Shown one piece after another: positions 40,522 to 50,155 of a stretch of 64,000 nucleotides of DNA (the stretch's first letter is position 1; each line of letters begins with the position of its first letter). The DNA is taken from assembly GCA_030063045.1 (NCBI GenBank), contig JAQSEB010000057.1, positions 878,501 to 942,500 of the forward strand, written 5' to 3'. Under the pieces are notes generated by a model that ran no database searches, was not told the DNA's origin, and saw nothing but the letters and a program-made list of their open reading frames with translations. This stretch comes from Pratylenchus scribneri (taxonomy: Eukaryota; Nematoda; Chromadorea; Rhabditida; Pratylenchidae). The position numbers and the translations under genes were made by a program.

Positions 40522-41793
40522 TTAATAAATATTGAAAACATTTGAATTCAATAAATCACAAAATTCAAAAACTGCTGGTGAAATAATTCCTTTTCTAATG
40601 TAGCCATTCAACTCAAATCGATCATAGTTGATCGCATCCTTGATAAAAATACGCAAGTTTTTCACAAATGCATATTTTTTCCCTTCATAATTGCACATAT
40701 AAACCTTGATTTTTGCACTGAAAACTTTTTCATTTGCTTCATTTTGATTTAAGCTATAATTGTCATTAAACATTTCAACATCGTTGATTGCCAACAATTC
40801 ATTTATGGCGTTGGTTTTTTCCCACAAAATTGGGACACCATCCCGATAAATGTATTGCACTTTTCCTGTTTTATATTGTAAAGTTAATGGAAATTCATGC
40901 AATTTATATGGAATTTTAGTCTTCAATTTTATGCCAATAAAATCGAATTGGCAATCCAATTTGCTGATGAATAAATCTAATTAAAAAAAAATTTATTTTT
41001 TTTTTATTTTAGAAGAAATTATCGATTTAATGATATTTTTTACTTGGAAATTTGCAGACAAGATTTTTTTTCAAAATATTTCTTAACCTAAAAATTGTCG
41101 CCAGTACCCAAGAGAGAAAAGTGGTCAATGCCAATAAATCCTTTTACTATGTGGTTAATTATTATAATTATAATTAGGCTGGATAGGATTTAAAAATTGG
41201 TGATATGATGTAGGCAAAAATATTTAAAAATAGTTACCCAATATGCCTAAACCAAAATCACTTAACTAATAATGATTGAACCAAAATCCTTGCTTGATTT
41301 TTCTATCAATCATAAATTATTTCTTAATAATAAAAACATTAAATTAAAATTGTATTTTCTCTGGGGTATTTGTTTTATAAGTCTTTTGGGTATCGGAATA
41401 GGAATTTTGAATTTTAATTGACACCGAATTATTATAAATGTTGAATTTTGTATAATTTAAAGCATTTTACCATTGGCAATTAGAAGCTTATTATTTCGGA
41501 ATACGCTTCCATATTCGGTTTTGTCATGTTTCAAAAATGATTCGGGCCAGTCTTTTTCTGGAGGGCATTTTCCATCGAAAAGTTGACATACAAAATTGTA
41601 GACAAATGTGTGGCATGTACGTGTGATCTGTTCTTCTCCTTGTTTCGAATTAAAATTCTCATCATTCCATCCATGATTGATCATTTCATCAAAAATTTTT
41701 TCTGCCTTTTCAATTTCAACCATAGTCAAATTTTTAATAGCTTTTGGCTTCATCAGACTGTTTTCATCCGCTCTCTCTTCTGCATCATCTTGA
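40522..41793 (-). CDS. Unrecognised gene, two 3' exons
   Basis: Two exons join in phase: 41471-41793 (acceptor CTCCTACAG, donor AATG|GTAAAAT) and 40522-40976 (acceptor TTAATTAG, stop at 40522). The first encodes a charged segment followed by CHTFVYNFVCQLFDGKCPPE, where three cysteines could suggest an extracellular or disulphide-bonded part. The second encodes 151 residues including KTGKVQYIYRDGVPILWEK and ends SNVFNIY. No family was recognised. Hydrophobic residues upstream of 41793 mimic a signal peptide, but there is no ATG and an in-frame stop lies just upstream, so an intron acceptor is more likely. The 5' part may be the exon at 42757-43635, although the phases do not join directly. Confidence 0.55.
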
Positions 41794-42756
41794 CTGTAGG
41801 AGGTGAGGATTAGTAATAAAAAAATCAAAATATATTAGAAAAAATTACTGGAAAACAAATGGAAATTTTGCCTATATATCTAATGTAGGCAATGATTTTT
41901 AGCAGATTAGTGGCTTCCACTTACAAAAAATATAGTATGTTTGATTAGTTTATTTATGATGTAGCAATGGTCACACCATCCTAAGAATTATAAAGCACAG
42001 TTTCAATCTATGCTGTTAATCAGAAATTTGCTGATTTTACAAGTCAATTCTGTGAAAATATGCTGATTTATCATATTTGTCTGAATTTTCATAAAAAATT
42101 TATTTTGGTTAAATTTTAGTTTTTTTTTCTTCCGGCGGGAGATTTTTCTTTAGGATTATTTCTACTTAAAATTTTCATATATGTCATAAAAATCTAGAGC
42201 TAAAAAATTAATGGGAAATGAAAAAATGAAATTTTAATATATCTACGGAAGAAAGCATTTTTAAAAATGTCTGAATTTTGAGACCAAAATCCGAATTTTT
42301 ATATCATTTGACAGAATTCGAAATTTTTTAATAGAAACCCTATTCTATAGCATCATTTTTTAGCTCATTTGATTCGTCATGGTCAAATTAGTTGGGGAAT
42401 GCTAATTCTAGTCAAATATGATCCCTTTTAAATCCAATTTAATCGGTTTAAAACTCAAAACTTCCACAAAAATTAAAATTCAAACCGATTGCATTTATTT
42501 AAAATTGAAAATTTTCAAGAAAAAAAGATAAGAATCGATTAGAATAGTGACAAAGGCAAAGTGGTAAGATAAATAGAATAAGCCGAAATTAGAATCGGCT
42601 AAAAATTCGTATCGGTTGCAACAAAAAATTTTTTACAAAATTAATTTTCGCGGCCCTTTGTCAATGAAGTCATATTCTAAAAAAGAGGGAATAAAAATAT
42701 TGTATGATGGATGCACGATTATTACGGATTCGGCCAACACTAACGAACATATGTAC
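41794..42756. other. Intron or intergenic stretch, nothing firm
   Basis: AT-rich; a missing linking exon may lie here if the flanking exons belong to one gene, but none could be defined with splice sites and phase. Confidence 0.4.
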
Positions 42757-43635
42757 CTCGCCTCGAACTTTGACAATTCCCTTTTCCTTCAAGCCGAATT
42801 CATCATAGGCATCGAGCAATGTTCCAATTAATGGCAAAAATTCATGGCTATATGCTCTGTTGCTACTGCCATTATTCTGCTCCTCAGCAATCAGCTGAAT
42901 TGCCTTCGGCATTGTCACCTTATTATTCAATCGGCCATACATCGTTCGAGTTATGCCAATTTCCAAGCGTTCAACATTTTTTGCAAATTCAGCGTATGTT
43001 TGTTGCAATTTCTCTTCATTGAAAATTTTTTTTTGTGCTCGATATGCTTCAATGTCAGCTTTGAATTGTGCAGCCTGATGCAATAATTTACGAGCTAATG
43101 GAATATAAAAATATGTTCTGCCCGAAAATTGACCCTTCAAGAACATTTTACGTAGGAATTCTTTTTTTTCTCGATTCAATACTAGTCGATTTTTTGATCT
43201 TTTTTGTAGTAATTTTGTCAACTTTTTGCTGGCCTTCATCATTTCTTTGGCGGCCATAAATTTCCCTCTAAATTCTTTCTTTTCTGAAAATTTATTCCAC
43301 ACTTTTGACGGTAAGAATTTGAATTTGACGTCACGCATTTTCGTAATATTTTGGATTGTTTTTTTGTTATCAACAATTTCCATTTCAGTTATTTCAGCAA
43401 AATGTCGGAACATTGAGAAAATAAAATCCAACTGTGTTTCAGTTTCAACCAATTCTGTGTCATTTCTCATGTTTTCATATCGATTCATTATTTTTTGTTC
43501 ACTTTCAACCAAATGCCGAATTTCTTTGTTAATTTTTTCCAAAAAGTGAGTTCCACTGTTCAAATTATCATCATCCATTGAATTGTTGTGAATAAGTACA
43601 TTCATTTTCGATATTTTGGATACATTATCCGGCAT
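42757..43635 (-). CDS. Unrecognised Lys/Glu-rich helical protein, first exon
   Basis: An ATG at 43635 opens 293 codons to a good donor, GGCGAG|GTACAT, at 42757-42755. The product starts MPDNVSKISKMNVLIHNNSM and is rich in Lys, Glu, Arg and aromatic residues, with long predicted helices (for example FLEKINKEIRHLVESEQKIM) and basic stretches such as KASKKLTKLLQKRSKNR. No domain was recognised. TTTTAAAAAG just before the ATG could be a 3' splice site. It may be the 5' part of the gene at 40522-41793 if a further exon lies between, or a separate gene. Confidence 0.55.
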
Positions 43636-43707
43636 TCCTTTTTAAAATTAATTAAAAGGTGAAATGAATTCGATGACAAGGGTGAGGGGGCTTATTTGCA
43701 CTTTGAA

Positions 43708-43862
43708 GAGGATGTTTTCGATGGCCCAAAAAATTTTTGAAATCGAAAAATGAAATTTCGAAGGGTCAAAAATTTTTCGGAAACGAAAAACGAAATTTCG
43801 AGGCCAAAATTGACCGAAATCGACATCGAAACGAAAAAATCGAAACATCGAACCTATCCCTG
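43708..43862. mobile_element. Diverged second copy of the 161-bp hAT-like MITE
   Basis: This stretch matches 7033-7193 in the same orientation: GATGGCCCAAA near the left end, the GAAATTTCG words inside, and CATCGAACCTATCCCTG at the right end. The left terminus is degraded, so no target duplication can be confirmed. It lies just upstream of the start at 43635. Confidence 0.7.
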
Positions 43863-43979
43863 ATATGCAGGATAAGCGATATGCCTCAACTAGAATTTGT
43901 ATATATTATTTGGATGTGAACATTTTTTTATTGCTATAAATCTCCTGAAGTGCTAAATTGTTTTCGAAGAAATAATTTT

Positions 43980-44120
43980 CATCTTAAAAAGCTAATTTTT
44001 CTATTAAATCTTATATTAAATTTTGTCACCTTAAAAAGCCAATTTTTTCTATTAAATCTTATATTAAATTTTGTCACCTTAAAAAGCCAATTTTTTCTAT
44101 TAAATCTTATATTAAATTTT
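43980..44120. repeat. Three tandem copies of a ~48-bp AT-rich unit
   Basis: TTAAAAAGC(C/T)AATTTTT followed by CTATTAAATCTTATATTAAA starts at 43984, 44031 and 44079 with few changes. The surrounding 43863-44690 shows no gene. Confidence 0.8.
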
Positions 44121-44727
44121 AATCAGTATCTATTTAATAAAATGTCCGAGAATAAAACTAAATGAGACAACATTTTTTTCGTCATTTTTAGTGTGTGTTT
44201 TTACTATAATTTTTTAAATTTTTAACAGGTTTATGTGAATAGAACTAAAAGAGATTTTTCATTTATTATCAAAAATCTAATGAAAATTCCTCTAAATTCT
44301 TATAAAGCCATGCACCGATTGGCCTACTGTCAGTTGAAATCCCTATCCTTCATACTCTTTATTACATATTATTAATTATTAAAAATTATACAGGATGTTT
44401 AATTAAGAAAATTTTATGAATTTTTTGATTCATAAAAATGATAATTGAGAATGGAAAAAAAATAATAAATTTTACCATTGATATTTATTGTCCAAAATAA
44501 AATTAATTGGTGGATGAATATGGAAATTGCGACTTTCGAATAAGAATACATAATATACTTCGTCTGAAATTTTAAATTTTATTTAAAAAATTTTGCTTAA
44601 AAAAATTTTTTTAAAAATTTTCTATTTAATCAAATATGTTTTATTGCAAAGGAAAAAGATAGAACTAATTCTATTAGACAATAACTTTTATATATTTATT
44701 AACCAATGAACAGGGTTAACAAGCAGA

Positions 44728-45205
44728 AATGGACATAAAAACAAGGACAATGATCTGCCAGAAAATGGACATAAAAACAAGAGCAGGGTATGATCTGCCA
44801 GAAAATGCATAAAAATAAGGGCAGGGGATGATCTGTCAGAAAATGGACATAAGAACAAGAGCAGGGTATGATCTGCCAGAAAATGCATAAAAATAAGGGC
44901 AGGGGATGATCTGTCAGAAAATGGACATAAAAACAAGGGCAGGGGATGATCTGCCAGAAAATGCACAAAAACAAGGGCAGGGGATGATCTGCCAGAAAAT
45001 GGACATAAAAACAAGGGCAGGGGATGATCTGTCAGAAAATGGACATAAAAACAAGGGCAGGTGATGATCTGCCAGAAAATGCACAAAAACAAGGGCAGGG
45101 GATGATCTTCCAGAAAATGGACATAAAAACAAGGGCAGGGGATGATCTGTCAGAAAATGGACATAAAAACAAGGGCAGGTGATGATCTGCCAGAAAATGG
45201 ACAAA
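44728..45205. repeat. 40-bp minisatellite, about 12 units
   Basis: Units of GACATAAAAACAAGGGCAGG plus GGATGATCTG(T/C)CAGAAAATG repeat every 40 bp (45001, 45041), with shorter variants (GCATAAAAATAAGGG). Both strands stay open over long stretches, but only because the unit lacks stops in some frames. No gene is inferred. Confidence 0.9.
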
Positions 45206-45388
45206 GAAAAACAAAAGGCGACTATGATGTTAAGGCAGAATGGACATAAAACGACCATAAGGAAAAACTCGTAAATTTCCCTTTTGTAAAGGCCGTTAAC
45301 TTCGAGAAACAAATTCATTCACAAGGGACAAAACGACTCCACGCCGGAATACCACTGATCCATAAAATGCCAATCCAGCCAAACAATC

Positions 45389-46250
45389 TTTGTTTTTTAT
45401 TGTTTATATTGCTATCATGGAAAATTTAGTGCCAATTTCATCTATTTTAACGTTTTTGAGAATTCTGAATCTGATTCTAGTATCAGTTAAACAAAATTAA
45501 ACAAAATTCTTTAATCTTTAATACTATAATGGCAAATGATGAAAATAAGGAAAAATTGTGCCATAAAAAGAATGGGAAATTATCTTGAAAAAAAAATAGC
45601 CGTGCCATCGCGATAACCGTTGTGCCATCGATTTAAAAGCAGTGTCATCATCGATTTAGAAGTAGTGCCATCACCGTTTTAAACCGTGACATCGCCGATT
45701 TGACCCGCGCCATCGACCTAAAAGCTCTTACTTTGATGTTAAAAGGTGTTGGCCAAGCCAAATTCTGAATGCTAGTACAAAATTTAGGAAGCAAAGATTA
45801 GAAGCAAGGGGCTTCGATTGTTTTCGAGTCATATAGCAATGTATTTTCATTGGTGGAATGATAATTTCATTGAAAGCATCAAACCTTGATGATGGCACAT
45901 TTTTTGGTGAAGGCAAAACCTAAAACTTCGATGCAACGAAAGTGTACTTAAAAAGGGAAGGCATAGGTCAAAAAAGCGATGGTATGGTTTAATAGGCGAT
46001 GGCATGGCTTAAATCCTCAATGTCGCAACTTAAAACGTCGATAGCACGGCTATTTTTTTCAAGATAATGATAATTCCCCTCCTTTGTATGGCACAATTTT
46101 ACTTATTTTCATCATCTGCCAATATCTTATTAAAGATTATAAAATTTCGTTTAGCTCATACCAGAATCTAATTCAATGCTCAAAAACGTTAAAATAGATG
46201 AAATTGGCACTAAATTTTCCATGATAGCAATATAAACTATAAAAAATAAA
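45389..46250. mobile_element. Foldback element with ~350-bp inverted arms
   Basis: The left arm from about 45389 (TTTATATTGCTATCATGGAA, then AGTGCCAATTTCATC) is the inverse complement of the right arm ending near 46250. Toward the middle both arms break into short imperfect direct repeats of GTGCCATCGATTTAAAAGC type, and a spacer of about 160 bp (45730-45890) separates them. Long inverted arms built partly from short direct repeats resemble Foldback-type elements. No transposase and no clear target duplication were found. Confidence 0.75.
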
Positions 46251-47157
46251 AAAAATGGCATTTTCTGGGATTTTGGCAGGATTTGTATTTTATAGGATGG
46301 GCATTTTATAAAATTAGCATTTTGTGTGGTTTATGGGGATTGAAATTTTATGGGATTGACATTTTATGGTGTTAACGAAATACCATTTTCGCACCATCAA
46401 TCAAATTCTTCATCCAATGAAGAGAAGCGGGCGTCGCTTTGCTTACATTTTTTTGCTCAATTTGATTGGGAGAGAGATTGTTTCCTATCCCAAAAATTTG
46501 ATGTGATACTTACGTGATTGGAAGCGATTGCGGCCGCGCAAGTGGCCAATTCAATACATTGACTGGCTTTTTTCCTGTATAGGCATATTGCCTTTCTTTT
46601 CTCTCACCAATCTGCACCCATTTTCCCTTGTTCTGATTTGTCCGTACGCGCGCCAATAAAGAAATGACAATGCAAAATTGCTTCATGAATGGAAATAATT
46701 GGAGAAAAATTTGGGTGTTACTCTTGCTGCCTGACGCCGAATTTTAGATTCCATATAATTTTATGGAAAAAATGGGACCCTAATTCTATGGAAAACTAGG
46801 ACTGAATCAAAATTAGACGGACGCCTATATTCAGCGCAAGGAGCCATATCACATTGGACACAGCTGCTAGATGTGAAATAGTATATGAAAATGATTATAG
46901 GCACGAGAATTTTCGTGGCTTGATTTATTTGCCTACCTCATGCGCGCGGATAGCAAAAATTATATTTGCGAAATTTTATTCCTTTCATTTAATGCTCCGA
47001 AAATTCTTTTTCACCTTTCCCAAAACCAAATAAATTATCAAAAAATATAATAATAATTTATAAAAAAAGGATTTCACAAATTATTTTTACGACTCTTTAA
47101 CCTGGCAAAACATATAATTTGACCGAGAAGAAGAATGGAACTTATCTAGTTTACAGC
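46251..47157. other. Intergenic with degenerate ATTTTATGGGATT words, no gene seen
   Basis: The first 130 bases repeat GCATTTT, ATTTTATAGGATGG and ATTTTATGGGATTG loosely. The remainder is more mixed in base composition (including GCGGCCGCGC) but has no supported exon or RNA gene. Confidence 0.4.
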
Positions 47158-47165
47158 GGCCTAAA

Positions 47166-47580
47166 CGTCCATGGTCATCTCCATTCTCCACAATAGATAA
47201 AGGGCGGTACAAATGTGGTCATGCCCACGTGGTCATATCCACATAGTGCAAATGTAAGCGTTTTCGACTTATAATAAATCAGTAACTCGCTTTAGAACCC
47301 ACAAAATTTATTCCATTTTTTAGATTCCATCAAGATGCATCAATGGGTATATATAATTTGTCATGGTTTGGCCCAAAATTAAAGAGTTAAACCATTTTTC
47401 CAGTCTTTGGTTTTAAACTCTTTAATTTTGGGCCAAACCATGACAAATTATATACCATTCGATGCGTCTCGATGAGATCTACAAAATGGTATAAGGTTTG
47501 TGGGGTCAAAAGCCGGTCACGGATTTATTATAAGTCGAAAACGCTCACATTTGCACTATTGTGGACATGACCTAGCACCC
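47166..47580. mobile_element. Palindromic non-autonomous element with 8-bp GGCCTAAA duplication
   Basis: GGCCTAAA occurs at 47158-47165 and 47581-47588. Between them, two arms are inverse complements around about 47400: AAATGT(A/G)AGCGTTTTCGACT, TTGTCATGGTTTGGCCC and AATTAAAGAGTT appear in both. Near the ends GGTCAT(A/G)TCCACA...TAGTGCAAATG is mirrored, with extra GGTCAT words on the left. An 8-bp duplication fits hAT-type insertion. There is no coding capacity. Confidence 0.65.
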
Positions 47581-47597
47581 GGCCTAAATTATAAATA

Positions 47598-47752
47598 GGA
47601 GAAAAGCCAAGGGTCCTTCCTCCCCTTTTGTTTCATTTGGATTAGGATTAGGGGGAAGATTGGGATGGTGTTCTAATTTCTAACCCTATATGGTCTTAAT
47701 CATAACCCGAATACTATTCACCCATATGAGGGGACCCTTCACTTTTCCACTT
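47598..47752. mobile_element. Possible MITE, ~155 bp
   Basis: The left end GGAGAAAAGCCAAGGGTCC is mirrored by the right end, inverted, GTGGAAAAGTGAAGGGTCC. Similar end sequences occur at about 14697-14856 and 4480-4500. It lies about 85 bp from the BEL/Pao insertion. Confidence 0.5.
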
Positions 47753-47837
47753 TTTCGAATCTTGGCTCTAAATTTTTGAATGAATAAATTTTTTAAATTT
47801 TTGAAATTTTCCTAAATGGTCAAAATTCCTTAAATAT

Positions 47838-48284
47838 TGTCAAAAATGCTGTTCTCAAGCAATGGGCAATTCGCAATTTACCAAATTTCACCAATTACCA
47901 AATGCACAAAAACGAATAAATAAAATAAATTTATTTCACGAAGAAATATGAAGAAAAAATGTGTTTGTTGTGGTTGGATGTGTATGTGAATAAGAATGAA
48001 AAGTATAATTGAAGGAGGATGAAAAATGGAAGAGAATTGCCCATCCATTTTCCCTTATCTTTGTCGGCAATCGCCACAAACGGCGGAAATCTTTTCTGGG
48101 AAAATGGATGGGTGGAATATTTGCCCCGAGCGGCATTCATGAACTTTGATTTATGAAATAAAATAAATTAAAATAAAAATGGAAAAATGAAATTATTAAA
48201 AATTGAAATAAAATTAAAACAAAATCAATCATTTTTTATCCAAATCATATTCATCATTTTTCCATTCATTGTTCATTCTTGACA
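47838..48284 (-). repeat. 3' LTR of the BEL/Pao element, 447 bp
   Basis: Same sequence as 58439-58885. The polyprotein frame crosses into it by 19 nt and stops at TGA 48266-48268, so the last residues of the envelope-like part are LTR-encoded. Confidence 0.95.
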
Positions 48285-50155
48285 TTCCCCATTTGAATTG
48301 ATTGTGCCTCATTTGTCTGCAGTTGCAGTGGCATCAGCAAGTTCGGCTTCGATGTGCACGAAATCATCGGAGGCATCATTGGCGGAGTGGAAGGAACATG
48401 ATGAGGCACACTCGAAGGAACAAGAGGAGGCACAAACGCCGGTGGTGTCATCTGTTGACGAGAAAGAAATTGGCCAAGAAATTGGACAACCCAAATTTTA
48501 GTTCTCCATTTCCATAATTCCACCATCCATCTTATTACTAACACTCCACAAATCACACTAATAATAGTCTTCCAAATATCAACCTTCTCCCATAACTTTT
48601 CCATCACTGAAAAGTTTGGGTCAAATTTATTGGATGAACTAACTCTGGTGGTCATAGGGCGAGTGTCGACTAACCGACTAGCCTTGAATGGGGCGAGTAA
48701 TTCTAACATATCAATTTGTTTATGGGAAAGGTTGAACAGAGCACTTTTTCGAAAAATTTGCAGCTCAAACGCTGGTAATTGACCTTCCCAAGTTTCTATT
48801 TCCAAATTCTGAGTTTCTATCCCTTTTACTGGGATAACCTCCCCACTCAATTGGTTTACTCTCCACATATTATTGTTCAACACAATCGTTGTCCATTGCC
48901 AATTACTACAAGGTTTTATTTCGCCTTGTTCGAACACAATATGCGAAATCGGATCGATGAACCCCGAGTATATTATTGAATCATTCCCTAACGAAAAATT
49001 GACCGGGATTTTCGAATAACAATTTCCCGAAATTGACGGAACAAATGTGATATTTAGTGACGAACACGGCCAATATTCCATGGCATTTGGACTAACCCAA
49101 CGACCATTTACAAATTCCGAACCCATTTTCTCCCTTATGAATGACGTAGGGTCTAGGTTAGACAAATGATTATAAATTGATTGTTTTCCCAGCATTTTGC
49201 ATAGAATCTTTACTATTGTTTTGAACGAACTCTTCAATGCTTTGTTTTGATAAACCGAAATTGCTTCTAGATGCGATATAAATTCGCTTTGTGGGATATT
49301 TTGATCCTCAATTGAGGAAAGTGCCCGTCTAACCTTATTTGTTGGGTTAGATATTAATATACGGTACTGATATTCTGGAATAGCGAACCCAGAATAACTT
49401 ACGACTAAATCTTTCCCACAAGAACTAACTCTTTTTGGATCCTCATCGAAAATTAGGGACCTTTGATTGTCAACTGAGAGCCAAACCCCCTTTGTAAAAG
49501 TTCCATTAATGGTTCCTACTTTTTTGTAAGTACAAATTTCATTTTTTCTTGGGTCTATCTCCCAAACGAGATATGCACCACTAGCTAAGAGGCATTCCCC
49601 ATCCAGATAATTGCAATTATGCACGTCCTCTAACGGACTTTGTATTTTATCTGACCCAGGTTTGCCTATTAAAGTGACATTAGCCAAGAAACAATTTTCT
49701 GCTATTGAATGCTGCCAACCTAACTTGAAATAGCCCTGATCAATAATTAATTGTTTATTGGTGTGCGATTGACCCGAATCAAACTCGGTTAATTTGCCAA
49801 AATCGCATTTCTTAAAGTCTCTCATTTGGAGGCAAACCTCTTTGGAAATTGATAAGACATTTTGAACTGGGGGTTTATCATGCTCATACCCTAACCAATC
49901 CGTTCGGTATTCAACCGACTGGTTTACCAAAATGCATCTAGCTGCATGAAATTGGAATGGCTTAGTGTCTGGTTGATAAATATCCAAAAATTCCCAACTA
50001 ACTGGTTTTTCTAAAAGGTTTGCCATTGCCAAGCAAGCCGAATAATCGGTTCTAAACCGAATTATTTTAGGACTAACCCTATGGTGGCAGATCATGGGAG
50101 TGGTCAAACCCAACTTTAATAGTCCCAGAATAACCAAAATAGTCAATGTTGGTCC
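48266..50155 (-). other. Domain: envelope-like glycoprotein of the BEL/Pao element
   Basis: Residues ~2718-3345. A hydrophobic helix (TLTILVILGLLKLGL) precedes a Cys-rich ectodomain with several N-X-S/T sites (NVT, NGT, NIT, NFS). KVRR followed by ALSS suggests a basic protease cleavage site. A membrane span (TIISVICGVLVIRWMVEL) and a Pro/Met-rich tail close the protein. Family affinity to known viral glycoproteins was not determined. Its presence could allow cell-to-cell transfer, but this is inference. Confidence 0.7.

Noticed and set aside
41794..41828. Signal peptide starting at a TTG codon (FLLLILTSYS)
   Set aside because: There is no ATG, an in-frame stop lies just upstream, and CTCCTACAG at its end is a good 3' splice site, so the hydrophobic run is probably intron sequence.
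44688..45318. Cys/Phe-rich open frames on the minus strand
   Set aside because: They are translations of the 40-bp minisatellite, with several overlapping frames equally open.
47931..48140. Small protein MNAARGKYSTHPF... in the LTR (also 58532-58741)
   Set aside because: It lies wholly within the LTR, has an overlapping alternative frame of the same length and no known function; most likely chance.
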